The notes under the pieces: model-generated
Databases searched by the model: none
What the model saw: the letters and a program-made list of their open reading frames with translations, nothing else
What the model was told of the DNA's origin: nothing
Assembly (NCBI RefSeq): GCF_022664455.2
Contig: NZ_JAKRKC020000001.1
Location: forward strand, 2,175,001-2,239,000
DNA from: Actinomadura luzonensis
GTDB taxonomy: Bacteria; Actinomycetota; Actinomycetes; Streptosporangiales; Streptosporangiaceae
DNA: 64,000 nt
Direction: 5' to 3'
In this document: piece after piece, positions 52,792 through 61,135 of the stretch
Layout of the letters: each line of letters opens with the position of its first letter
How positions within the stretch are numbered: position 1 is the first letter of the stretch
Made by a program: the position numbers and the translations under genes

Positions 52792-53727
52792 CCCCTCCCC
52801 ACCCCTACCACCAGCCCCCTTCTCCCCCCACCAACCCTCCCCCACCACCATCCCAGCCCAGTCCTTCCGCACGCCCAGCTCTCCCCACCGTCAGCGCTCC
52901 CGCAACTGCCCTCCCACCACTGTCCCTCCCGGGCCCAGCCCTCCCACCTCTGGCCTCTCACGCGCAGCCCTCCCACAGCCGCCTTCCTGGCTGCGCTCCC
53001 CCGCTCGACTCTCCTGCCGCCTCCCCTGATCGGCCTCCTGGCGCCTCCCCCTGCCCAGCTCTCCTGGCGCCTCCATGCTCGGCCCTTCTGGCGCCTCCAT
53101 GCTCGGCCCTTCTGGCGCCTCCATGCTCGGCCCTGCCCACGGCGCTCTGCTCGGCCTTCCCGACGGCGCTCTGCTCGGCCTTCCCGACGGCGCTCTGCTC
53201 GGCCTTCCCGACGGCGCTCTGCTCGGCCTTCCCGACGGCGCTCTGCTGCTCGGCCCTGCCGACGGCTCCTCATGCCCGGGCCTCCTTGGCGCCTCCCCAG
53301 GAGGGTGGCCACCCGCGCCCAGCCCCCGCAACCCCCTCTCCAGGCGTGGGACTCCCCCCTGCACCGCACCCCTCGGGCCGGAGCCTCCCCGCCCTCCCTG
53401 CCATGTCCTCGGATGAGCGTCCCCGCCCTGCCCCTCCTTCCGCCCCCTCAGGCCCGGCGTCCCCGCCCCGCCACTCGGCCACCTCTCCACGGCCGCACAA
53501 GAACGCCGACCATCCCACCCTCGGCGCAGCCGACCTACCTCACCACCCGAGCAACACTCACTCCCCACCACACATCGCCCGCCGCGCACGCCAAGGACCA
53601 GCCCTTCCCCACCCACCGGGCCGAATAGCGCCCACGCCGCTCCGCATCCCCAACCCAGCCCTGAGCCCGGCACCTCGCCCCACCACCGCCAGGACGGCAA
53701 CCACACCACGAGTCGTAGCCTTACCGT
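52792..53727. other. 936-bp tract without a credible gene, strongly C/T-rich on the plus strand
   Basis: Starts with C-rich runs just after the Ddl-like stop, so the opposite strand has several GGGG runs. A 24-bp tandem array lies in the middle (53065-53262), with imperfect similar units on both sides. Long open frames exist on both strands but encode only periodic Arg/Glu/Gly- or Leu/Gly/Pro-rich strings with no domain or ribosome site. The right end (53716-53727) holds the -10 for the threonine aldolase gene. Confidence 0.7.
53065..53262. repeat. 24-bp minisatellite, eight units of two related types
   Basis: Three units built on TGGCGCCTCCATGCTCGGCC (53065, 53089, 53113), a 3-nt joint, then four units built on CGGCGCTCTGCTCGGCCTTC (53140, 53164, 53188, 53212) and a 27-bp variant (53236-53262). 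The period is 24 bp. There are no unique spacers, so it is not a CRISPR array. Confidence 0.9.
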
Positions 53728-54777
53728 GTGCTGATCGATCCGCTGTACCCCAAGAGCTTCGCCAGCGACAACCACGCAGGCGTCCACCCGGACATCCTCG
53801 AAGCAATAGCCACGGCGAACCATGGCGACGCCCCCGCCTACGGCGACGATACCTGGACCTCCGCCTTCGAGGAGAAGGCCAAGGCGGTGTTCGGCCCGCA
53901 TGCCCAGGCCTTCCCCGTTCTCAACGGCGCCGGCGCCAACATGGTGGGCCTCGCCCTCACCCTCCCCCGCCGGTACGACGCCATCATCTGCGCCGACAGC
54001 GCCCACATCGCCACCCACGAGGCGGGCGCCACGGAACGCCTCCTGGGCGTGAAGCTGGTGACGGCCCCCACCGAGCACGGCAAGCTCCGCCCGTCCGACA
54101 TCGAGTCACGACTGGGCGGCATCGGCAGTCCCCACGAATCACAGCCGACAGTCGTCTCCGTCTCCCAGGTAACGGAGCTCGGCACCTGCTACTCCCCCGA
54201 CGAGATCGCCGCCCTCGCCGACACCGCCCACGCCGCCGGCCTCCGCCTCCACGTGGACGGCGCCCGCCTCGCCAACGCCGCCGCCCACCTCGGCTGCGAC
54301 CTCAGATCCATCACGACGGACGTCGGCGTCGACGTCTTCAGCTTCGGCGGCACCAAGAACGGCGCCCTGGCCGCCGAAGCGGTGATCGTCCTGGACCCTT
54401 CCCTCGCCGAAGCCGTCCCGTTCCTACGGCGCCAGTCCCTCCAGCTCGCCTCCAAGATGCGCTTCATCTCCGCGCAACTCACGGCCCTCCTGTCGAACGA
54501 CCTCTGGCACCGCAACGCCCACCACGCGAACCAGATGGCCGCCCGCCTGGCAGCCGGCCTCACGGACATCCCCGGAACGTCTCTCATTCACCCCGTCGAG
54601 TCCAACGCCGTCTTCGCCAAGCTCCCGCACTCCGTCACGGAAGCCCTCCGCCGCCGCTACCTCTTCCACTACTGGAACGAGGAGGCCGGCTCAGTCCGCT
54701 GGATGACCGCCTTCGACACCACCCCGGAACAGATCGACGACTTCCTCGACGACCTCCGCAAAGCCGCCAACGCCTAG
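53728..54777 (+). CDS. threonine aldolase-family PLP enzyme
   Basis: 349 residues. FASDNHAGVHPDILEAI at the start, HVDGARLANAA (Asp and Arg binding PLP) near 174, and the PLP lysine in SFGGTKNGALAAE near 210 mark a low-specificity L-threonine aldolase or related lyase, giving glycine and acetaldehyde. GTG 53728 has no ribosome site, but TAGCCT ends 6 nt before it, so the mRNA is probably leaderless. It has unusually C-rich third positions, like the tract in front of it. Confidence 0.88.
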   Translation: MLIDPLYPKSFASDNHAGVHPDILEAIATANHGDAPAYGDDTWTSAFEEKAKAVFGPHAQAFPVLNGAGANMVGLALTLPRRYDAIICADSAHIATHEAGATERLLGVKLVTAPTEHGKLRPSDIESRLGGIGSPHESQPTVVSVSQVTELGTCYSPDEIAALADTAHAAGLRLHVDGARLANAAAHLGCDLRSITTDVGVDVFSFGGTKNGALAAEAVIVLDPSLAEAVPFLRRQSLQLASKMRFISAQLTALLSNDLWHRNAHHANQMAARLAAGLTDIPGTSLIHPVESNAVFAKLPHSVTEALRRRYLFHYWNEEAGSVRWMTAFDTTPEQIDDFLDDLRKAANA

Positions 54778-54790
54778 CCAGCCCACCCGC

Positions 54791-54806
54791 CGTTTCACGT
54801 GAAACA
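54791..54806. promoter_or_regulatory. parS site 1
   Basis: CGTTTCACGTGAAACA, 15 of 16 bases of the ParB-binding palindrome. It lies 13 bp after the threonine aldolase stop in the 424-bp intergenic stretch before parB. That stretch holds three parS sites and one inverted repeat, and no gene. Confidence 0.9.
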
Positions 54807-55018
54807 TCAGGCCGTGGCCTTCCACCCCTCACCTGACCGCCCACCCGGCCACCCGGCGATTCAACCGTCCGAGCATCGCCCCGCACCCCACCCCGAATCC
54901 GCCAGCTCGACCGCCCATCGCTCAGACCCATCACCGCCCGACGACCGACCGCCCACCAACCCCCCGCCAAATGAGCACGACCTCCGGCTGAAGATTCACC
55001 CCACGACGACTGCGGGTC

Positions 55019-55034
55019 TGTTTCACGTGAAACA
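55019..55034. promoter_or_regulatory. parS site 2, perfect
   Basis: TGTTTCACGTGAAACA, an exact match to the 16-bp ParB-binding palindrome, 228 bp from site 1. Confidence 0.95.
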
Positions 55035-55076
55035 GGCCCACAGCCCCCTCAGGGCACCCACTCTCCAAAAACGACG

Positions 55077-55117
55077 CTGGGCCACTGTTCGCCTTATACC
55101 TGCGAACAGCGGCCCAG
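55077..55117. terminator. large inverted repeat between parS sites, probable parB terminator
   Basis: 16-nt arms with one mismatch (55077-55092 and 55102-55117) around a 9-nt AT-rich loop; the outer part is CTGGGCC/GGCCCAG and the inner CTGTTCGC/GCGAACAG. It lies 85 bp after the parB stop, between parS sites 2 and 3. Confidence 0.6.
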
Positions 55118-55161
55118 TCCCGCTTCCAGCTCTCCAGCCCCAACCGCCACCATCACCGATG

Positions 55162-55177
55162 TGTTTCACGTGAAACG
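55162..55177. promoter_or_regulatory. parS site 3
   Basis: TGTTTCACGTGAAACG, 15 of 16 bases, 25 bp from the end of parB. Confidence 0.92.
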
Positions 55178-55201
55178 ACGAAAGGACGAAAGGACGCGAC
55201 C

Positions 55202-56176
55202 TTACTCCTCGCTCTCCCGCATCGCCCGGACGGCCTCAGGCGCCATCGTGCCGATGATCCGCTCCAGATCATCGATCGTGGCGAACTCAACCACAATCCG
55301 GCCCTTCCTCCGACCGAGATCAACCTTTACCTTCGTCTCGAAGTGGTCGGAGAGCCGATCGGCAAGATGAGTGAGACCAGGCGCGGTCGGCTTGGCCACC
55401 CGCCGCTCCCGCGTCGGCCCCTGAGCCGCCTTGGCGCTGCCCATGGCGACGATCTCCTCAACCGCCCGTACCGAGAGCAACTCCGCGACGATGCGCTTGG
55501 CGAGCTCGATCTGTTCCTCCGCTGATCCGAGCCCCAGCAGCGCGCGGGCGTGCCCGGCGCTCACCTGTCCCGCGGCGACCTTGCGCTGAACCTCGGGCGG
55601 GAGGTTCAGCAGCCGGAGGGTGTTGGTGATGTGTGAGCGCGAGCGACCCACCTTGGCTGCCAGCTGCTCGTGCGTCGCCTGGAAGTCGTCAAGGAGCTGC
55701 TGGTAGGCGGCCGCTTCTTCGAGAGCGTTGAGCTGCTCGCGTTGCAGGTTCTCGATAAGGGCGTCACGGAGAAGATCGGTGTCCTGCGTGTTGCGGACGA
55801 TGGCGGGCACCGGATCGAGGCCGACCTCCTGGCAGGCGCGCCAGCGACGCTCCCCCATGATCAGCTCGTACTGCCCGCCGCCGACAGGCCGGACCACGAT
55901 CGGCTGGAGCAACCCCACTTCACGGATGGACGCGGCCAGCTCCTCCAACCGTTCCGGGTCGAAGATCTCACGCGGCTGACGCGGGTTCGGGACGATCGCC
56001 TTGAGCGCGACCTCCTTGAAGTACGCGCCGGCGATCGGCTTCGGGCCCGCGTCCGCCACCGTCGCCGTTCCGTTGGCCGGCGGCGCGGCAGTCACCGTCC
56101 CGGGGCCGTCAACGATGGGACCGGTCGGGATGAGCGCCCCGAGCCCCTTGCCCAATCCCCGCCGCTGCTGACTCAC
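55202..56176 (-). CDS. parB: chromosome partitioning protein ParB
   Basis: 324 residues. [16 protein letters not shown] opens the protein. The ParB/CTPase domain has [39 protein letters not shown] (GERR motif) and the central helix-turn-helix follows ([23 protein letters not shown]). The C-terminal dimerization region ends at [16 protein letters not shown]. It binds parS and spreads as a CTP-loaded clamp for origin segregation. GTG start after GAGGAGA. Three parS sites lie just downstream. Confidence 0.96.
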   Translation of the reverse strand: MSQQRRGLGKGLGALIPTGPIVDGPGTVTAAPPANGTATVADAGPKPIAGAYFKEVALKAIVPNPRQPREIFDPERLEELAASIREVGLLQPIVVRPVGGGQYELIMGERRWRACQEVGLDPVPAIVRNTQDTDLLRDALIENLQREQLNALEEAAAYQQLLDDFQATHEQLAAKVGRSRSHITNTLRLLNLPPEVQRKVAAGQVSAGHARALLGLGSAEEQIELAKRIVAELLSVRAVEEIVAMGSAKAAQGPTRERRVAKPTAPGLTHLADRLSDHFETKVKVDLGRRKGRIVVEFATIDDLERIIGTMAPEAVRAMRESEE

Positions 56177-56825
56177 TGCGTCTCCTCATCCACCCAACCG
56201 ATTTCCGGTCACCTCAGGAGAGGTTACCGTTGCAAGCCCGGCGCGGTGCCTCCTCGCCACACACCGCCGAGTTGGATTTACGCCGACACAGCCACAAACC
56301 TGCCCAAGCCCTGACTCCCCCTCCCCGTGCACCGCCCGACACGATCTCCATGCTCATATGGGACGATGCACTCCACTCCTTAAGAGCATGACGGTCAGGC
56401 CGCAAGGGCCAGCCGGTCGGCTGCCGCACCGCCCGGGCCTCAGGAGCAGTACCTCGCAACAACCCGCCGCCCGACCGCACCCGTCACCTCACGTGGTGAT
56501 GAGCACAGACGGCACCACGAGTCCGCATCACTCCCGCTCAAGCATGGGCTTGTCCGGGCACAGTCCATCGCCATGCAGGCAGCAACCGCGCACGGAACCA
56601 GAGTGACGCACCGGATCGCCCTTCACAGAAGCACCCGCGCGTGATTCACCCGCATGCGCCAACGGCGCCCACCTATTGCCACCCGCCTATGCCGGCGGAC
56701 CCGCACGCGCGCATCTCCACGGAAGCGAGGGCAGCACCGTCACGAAACGGCGCCGAGTCGCGGGGCGGCTGCTCCGGCCCACTCCCCCACCCGATGCCGG
56801 GAAGGGGGGTACGCGGCGCAGGGTG
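56177..56825. other. 649-bp space between parB and parA
   Basis: No gene I can support. Short open frames on both strands are Arg/Pro/Thr-rich and lack ribosome sites. No parS, DnaA-box or clear inverted repeat was seen. parA and parB are usually adjacent, so the parB promoter probably lies here. Confidence 0.6.
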
Positions 56826-57752
56826 TCAGGCGACGTTGGCGCGGTGGGCGATCTCGCGGGCCGCGTCCATGTACGCCATCGCCCCGCTGGAGCCCGGGTC
56901 GTACGTCATCACCGACTGCCCATAGCTGGGCGCCTCCGACAGCCGGACGCTGCGCGGGATCACCGTGTTCAGCACCGTGTCCCCGAAGTGGGCCCGGACT
57001 TCCTCGGCCACCTGCGACGCCAGCCGCGTACGCCCGTCGTACATCGTCAGCACGATCGTCGACAGCCGCAGCGTCGGGTTCAGGTGAACCTTGATCAGGT
57101 CCACGTTGCGGAGGAGCTGTCCGAGGCCCTCGAGCGCGTAGTACTCGCACTGGATGGGGATCATGACCTCGTCCGCCGCCACCAGGGCGTTGACGGTCAG
57201 CAGGCCGAGCGACGGCGGGCAGTCGATGATGATGTAGTCCAGCTCGACGGCGTCGAACGCGGCCAGCGCCCGCCGCAGCCGCGCCTCCCGCGCCACGAGC
57301 GACACCAGCTCGATCTCCGCGCCGGCGAGGTCGATGGTGGCGGGTGCGCAGTAGAGGTTGGGCATCTCGGGCACCTGCTTGACGATGTCGGCCATCGGCA
57401 GGTCGTCCACGAGCACCTGGTACACGTCCGGCACGTCCCCGCGGTGCTCGGTGGCGAGGGCGGTGGAGGCGTTGCCCTGCGGGTCCAGGTCCACCACGAG
57501 CACGCGCTGGCCGTGCATGGAAAGCGCGGCGGCGATGTTCACCGATGTGGTGGTCTTGCCGACGCCGCCCTTCTGGTTGGCCACGGCGATCACCCGCGTC
57601 TTCGCCGGGCGTGGCCAGCCGCCGTCTCCCGCGCCGGGCGTGTCCCCGGGCTGGGCGGCCGTCTGGGTGGCGGATGTTTCACGTGAAACCACTGAGCTGA
57701 GCGCCTCTCGTACCAACGGCGAATCACCGGGGTTCAGGGGGGTCTGGGTCAC
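56826..57752 (-). CDS. parA: chromosome partitioning ATPase ParA
   Basis: 308 residues from GTG 57752, chosen because AAAGG ends 9 nt before it; the ATG at 57761 directly touches that ribosome site. Deviant Walker A KGGVGKTTT in VIAVANQKGGVGKTTTSVN, Walker B-like DYIIIDCPPSLG, and LDPQGNAS (switch) are intact. An N-terminal tail of about 55 residues precedes the ATPase. ParA moves ParB-parS complexes. parS site 4 lies inside the gene's first 30 codons. Confidence 0.95.
   Translation of the reverse strand: MTQTPLNPGDSPLVREALSSVVSRETSATQTAAQPGDTPGAGDGGWPRPAKTRVIAVANQKGGVGKTTTSVNIAAALSMHGQRVLVVDLDPQGNASTALATEHRGDVPDVYQVLVDDLPMADIVKQVPEMPNLYCAPATIDLAGAEIELVSLVAREARLRRALAAFDAVELDYIIIDCPPSLGLLTVNALVAADEVMIPIQCEYYALEGLGQLLRNVDLIKVHLNPTLRLSTIVLTMYDGRTRLASQVAEEVRAHFGDTVLNTVIPRSVRLSEAPSYGQSVMTYDPGSSGAMAYMDAAREIAHRANVA
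57675..57690. promoter_or_regulatory. parS site 4, inside parA
   Basis: TGTTTCACGTGAAACC, 15 of 16 bases, in the N-terminal codons of parA (it encodes VSRET on the minus strand). ParB bound here could influence parA transcription. Confidence 0.92.
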
Positions 57753-57898
57753 GATGGCCATCCTTTCAACCGATGAGGTGCCGGTGCCGGGAATTGGCTG
57801 TCGCGACACGCCCAATTCGGGCCAGCCAACTCCGGTTGGACTCGAAGCTGGACGGCTGCCCGGCCATCCGAGACCGCATGACGCGACTGGCACAACCG

Positions 57899-58570
57899 TC
57901 ACCTCCTCCGTCGCCGCCTGGCTCGCTCCGGCGCGCGACCCGCTACCACCCGAACCAGTGTTGCAGGCGGCTCGACCTTACCGCGCCCGACGGTCACAAG
58001 CTCGGCCGTTCGGGCTCCGCTGGCCTGCAATTGAGCCTCGGCCTCAGCCAGCTCGCCGGCCGCCCGCTCCCCCTTCATGGCGATGAGCTCGCCGCCCTCG
58101 CGCAGCAGCGGCATCGCCCACGTCAGCAGCCGGTCGAGCGGCGCGACGGCGCGGGCACTGGCCACGTCGAACACACGCTTGCCCGCCAGCTCCTCGGCCC
58201 GCCCGCGCAACACCTCGACGTTGCCGAGCTTGAGCGTCTCGACGCTCTCCTCCAGGAACACGGTACGGCGCAGCAGCGGCTCCAGCAGCGTGACCCGGAT
58301 GTCCGGCCGTACGATCGCGAGCACGAGGCCCGGCAGCCCGGCACCCGAGCCGATGTCGACCAGCTCGACGTCCGGCGGCACGGCCTCGGCGACGACCGCG
58401 CAGTTGAGCAGATGGCGATCCCAGATCCGCGGGATCTCCCGCGGCCCCAGCAGCCCGCGGACCACGCCGGGCCCCGCCAGCAGCTCGGCGAACGCGTTGG
58501 CACGATCCCAAGCCTCCCCGGCGAAGACGTCCCGCGCTATGTCCGGCGGCGCCGGCAGCTCATCGCTCAC
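57899..58570 (-). CDS. rsmG: 16S rRNA (guanine-527-N7)-methyltransferase
   Basis: 223 residues. PREIPRIWDRHLLNCAVVAE and the SAM-binding VDIGSGAGLPGLVLAI (near 71) are diagnostic; the domain ends in KVEPPATLVRVVAG and a very basic tail (APERARRRRRR). It methylates G527 of 16S rRNA. GTG start at 58570. It lies upstream of parA with a 146-bp gap, and a 1.1-kb gene-poor tract separates it from jag. Confidence 0.94.
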   Translation of the reverse strand: MSDELPAPPDIARDVFAGEAWDRANAFAELLAGPGVVRGLLGPREIPRIWDRHLLNCAVVAEAVPPDVELVDIGSGAGLPGLVLAIVRPDIRVTLLEPLLRRTVFLEESVETLKLGNVEVLRGRAEELAGKRVFDVASARAVAPLDRLLTWAMPLLREGGELIAMKGERAAGELAEAEAQLQASGARTAELVTVGRGKVEPPATLVRVVAGRAPERARRRRRR

Positions 58571-59408
58571 TGGTTGGAGGCCCTTTCTCGGTGCTGGGTC
58601 GTGGCCGGGCGTGAACGTCCTGTCGGGAGATCGGCTTCTGTCGCCGGCTCCACACCAAGGCTATTCAGGCGATCACAAAGGAAGACTAGCGGGCTGGCCG
58701 CAAGGTGACCTTCGAGCGCGCCGCCGATCCGGCGGAGGCACCGGCCGGACGGGGATGCGGGTGCCGATCTCGACGGATGGAGTCGTTCGCGGCACGTACC
58801 AGGATAAAAGAGAACGGCTGGTTGGTGGGTCTCCGGGGCGTAGAAGGGATGGTGGGTGGGCCAGCGGGCGTGTATGAGACTGCCCGAAGGGCGCGGCGGA
58901 AGACGGCGGGCAGAGGGGTCATGGCGCAAAGAGGAGGGGGCGAACCCCTCGGCGAGCGGGCGCCGTCCCGACGAGCGTGCGAGGGCGAGGGCACGGGAGG
59001 GAGACGGGTCAGGACGCGAGGTGGTGGGCCACGTGGTCCTGACGGCGCTCGGGTGAGGACGCGAGGGGGGTGCGAGACGGCGAAGGCCGTAGCCCCGGCG
59101 GGTGCGTGGGTTCAGGATTCACGGTGGCGAGGAGGCGGAGGCCCGGCGGGCGCACGGCGAGGGTGCGGTAGGCGTTGGGTGGATCGATCGCTGTCCCCTG
59201 GGCAGACGCGCACAGCAGAAGCACGCAGGCCCCGGGACCAGAGGTGCAGGGTCTGAAGCGCCGCCGTCCAGAAGGCGGGCGCTGAGAGCGGAGCGACCGC
59301 GATCACGCAGAACGCGGGAGCCACAGGGCCGAAGGCGCGGGCATCCAGATGGGTGGTGCCGCGGTTGAAGGCGCGGGCACTGGAATCGGCGCGGCTGAGA
59401 CTGCCGGG

Positions 59409-59472
59409 ACCCGAAGACCACGAGACCCGAAGACCACAAGACCCGAAGACCACAAGACCCGGAGACCACGGG
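59409..59472. repeat. 16-bp tandem repeat, four copies
   Basis: Units at 59409, 59425, 59441 and 59457 built on ACCCGAAGACCACAAG; units 2 and 3 are identical, unit 1 differs at one base and unit 4 at three. Confidence 0.9.
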
Positions 59473-59532
59473 ACCCGGGGCGCAGCGGTCCAGCGGCCCC
59501 GGTGGGTGGTTGCCGGACCCGGGGAAAAGGAA

Positions 59533-59572
59533 CGGCCGCCTGCCGAGCCCCACAGGGGCGAGCAGGCGGCCG
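59533..59572 (-). terminator. terminator of the rpmH-to-jag operon
   Basis: Perfect 11-bp outer stem (59533-59543 and 59562-59572) with an inner GCCCC/GGGGC stem and ACA loop. Read on the minus strand it is followed by a T-rich stretch (TTCCTTTTCC). It sits 127 bp after the jag stop. Confidence 0.7.
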
Positions 59573-59579
59573 CATGAAT

Positions 59580-59705
59580 GCAGGCGGTGCAGTGGTTCAG
59601 GTGGTCCGGTGGTTCAGGTAGTGCAGGCGGTGCAGTGGTTCAGGTAGTTCGATGGTGCAGGGGTTCAAGCGGTGCAGGGGTCCAAGTGGTGCAGGGGGTC
59701 AGGCG
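59580..59705. repeat. degenerate GGTGCAG/GGTTCAGGT repeats after jag
   Basis: A 23-bp sequence beginning GCAGGCGGTGCAGTGG is found exactly at 59580-59602 and 59623-59645, and shorter variants of GGTGCAGGGGTTCAAG fill the rest up to the jag stop. It lies in the 3' untranslated part of the jag transcript. Confidence 0.75.
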
Positions 59706-60187
59706 GGCAGGACCACCACGTACCGGTTGGGCTCCTCGCCCTCGGACTCGCTGCGGAGCCCGACGGCGGCCACCGCGTCGTGGACGATCTTCCGCTCGAA
59801 CGGCGTCATCGGCTGCAGCGCCTTCGGCTCGCCGCGGTCCTTGACCTGGTTGGCGATCTCGGTGCCGAGCTTGGACAGCTCGGCCCGCCGCCGCTCCCGG
59901 TAGCCGCCGACGTCGAGCATGAGCCGGGAGCGCTCGCCCGTCTGGCGGTGGACGGCGAGCCGGGTCAGCTCCTGCAGCGCCTCCAGCACCTCCCCCGCGG
60001 GCCCGACGAGCTCGTTGCCCTTCAGGCCGACGACGGAGACCAGGGCCCGGTCGCCCTCGACGTCCATGTCGATGTCGCCGTCGATGTCGGCGATGTCGAG
60101 AAGCCCCTCGACGTAGTCGGCAGCGATCTCGCCCTCCTGCTCCAGGGCGGCGAGATCAGGAGCCTTCTTCTCCTCGGCCTCGGTCAT
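59699..60187 (-). CDS. jag: Jag/KhpB-type RNA-binding protein
   Basis: 162 residues from ATG 60187 (AAGGAGA upstream). An acidic N-terminus is followed by a KH-like domain (VVGLKGNELVGPAGEVLEALQELTRLAV) and an R3H motif (MTPFERKIVHDAVAAVG; R-x3-H). It binds RNA and, in other Gram-positive bacteria, helps cell elongation with KhpA. It follows yidC by 20 bp in the conserved rpmH-rnpA-yidD-yidC-jag order. Confidence 0.92.
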   Translation of the reverse strand: MTEAEEKKAPDLAALEQEGEIAADYVEGLLDIADIDGDIDMDVEGDRALVSVVGLKGNELVGPAGEVLEALQELTRLAVHRQTGERSRLMLDVGGYRERRRAELSKLGTEIANQVKDRGEPKALQPMTPFERKIVHDAVAAVGLRSESEGEEPNRYVVVLPA

Positions 60188-60207
60188 GGCCGGCCTCTCC
60201 TTCGTGT

Positions 60208-61131
60208 TCAAGACTTCTTGCTGCCGGTGCGCTTGCTGCGAGGCTGGCGGCTCGGCTGCTGCCTGATGATCTTAGGCTCCGGCGGGGGCGGAGGGGCCTG
60301 CTCCTCCGGAGTGGTCTTGCGGATCTTGGCGATCAGGCCCGGCTTCGACTGCACGGGGATCGCGTTGCCCTTGGCGTCGAACTGCGGCATCGGGTGCCGG
60401 CTGTAGAACCAGTGCTGCTGGCCCAGCGTCCACAGGTTGGTGGTGACCCAGTAGAGGATGAGGCCGAGGGGGAAGTTCAGGCTGAAGAAGGCGAACAGCG
60501 GCGAGATGTACATCAGGATCTTCTGCTGCTGCGCCATGGGGTTGTCCGGCATCTGCGCCATGGAGCGGGTGACGCTCTGCCGGACGGTCAGGAACGTGGT
60601 CAGCGAGCTGATCGCGACGAAGCAGCCGATGACGACCTTCTGCGCGACCGAGGACGCCTCGAAGAACGTCGTGGGCAGCGGGGCGCCGATGATGAGCGCC
60701 TGCTTGGCGCTGTCGACCAGCTCCTGCGACATGCCGAACTTCGGCTGGTCCGCCGCGATCGCCCGGAGCACGGTGAACATCGAGATGAAGATCGGGAACT
60801 GGGCCACGACGGGCAGGCAGCCGCCGAGCGGGTTGGCCCCGGCTCCCTGGTACAGCGCCATGACCTCCTGGTTCATGCGCTGCTTGTCGTTCTTGTAACG
60901 CTTGCGGAGCTCCTGGACCTTCGGCGCCAGCTCCTGCATCTTCCGCGACGACCGCATCTGCTTGAGGAACAGAGGGAAGATCAGGATCCTCATGAAGATC
61001 GTCAGCGTGATGATGGTGAGCGCCCACGTCAAGCCGCTGTTCGGGTCGAGGACCGTACTGTACGCCTGGTGGATCCAGGTGATGACTTGGGCGACGGCTG
61101 TGTACAGCCAGTTAAGCCAGGACAGCTCCAC
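60208..61131 (-). CDS. yidC: membrane protein insertase YidC
   Basis: 307 residues, the short Gram-positive type. First hydrophobic segment at about 10-25, then TIFMRILIFPLFLKQMRSSRKMQELAPKVQELRKRY, whose arginine lies in the membrane groove of YidC, and four further segments. A Pro/Lys/Arg-rich tail (PEEQAPPPPPEPK ... RSKRTGSKKS) follows. It inserts membrane proteins alone or with SecYEG. GTG start follows AGGGAG. yidD lies 4 bp upstream. Confidence 0.95.
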   Translation of the reverse strand: MELSWLNWLYTAVAQVITWIHQAYSTVLDPNSGLTWALTIITLTIFMRILIFPLFLKQMRSSRKMQELAPKVQELRKRYKNDKQRMNQEVMALYQGAGANPLGGCLPVVAQFPIFISMFTVLRAIAADQPKFGMSQELVDSAKQALIIGAPLPTTFFEASSVAQKVVIGCFVAISSLTTFLTVRQSVTRSMAQMPDNPMAQQQKILMYISPLFAFFSLNFPLGLILYWVTTNLWTLGQQHWFYSRHPMPQFDAKGNAIPVQSKPGLIAKIRKTTPEEQAPPPPPEPKIIRQQPSRQPRSKRTGSKKS

Positions 61132-61135
61132 CGAG

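Larger units (their letters stand above)
58571..59698. other. 1.13-kb gene-poor tract with tandem repeats
   Basis: No gene supported. The plus strand is G/A-rich over much of this stretch, opposite in bias to the 52.8-53.7 kb tract. Open frames are Arg/Gly-rich without domains. It contains a 16-bp repeat (59409-59472), a strong hairpin (59533-59572) and degenerate GGTTCAGGT/GGTGCAG repeats running up to the jag stop. Confidence 0.65.

Noticed and set aside
53065-53262. Possible CRISPR array
   Set aside because: Units are directly adjacent with no unique spacers, and no cas gene is present.
52788-53369. Minus-strand frame with repeated ERRREGRA-like units
   Set aside because: The repeat comes from the 24-bp array, which is open on both strands; there is no ribosome site and composition is extreme.
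58705-59256. Plus-strand frame rich in Arg and Gly in the gene-poor tract
   Set aside because: No domain, no ribosome site and no sign of codon selection; it probably arises from the purine-rich bias.
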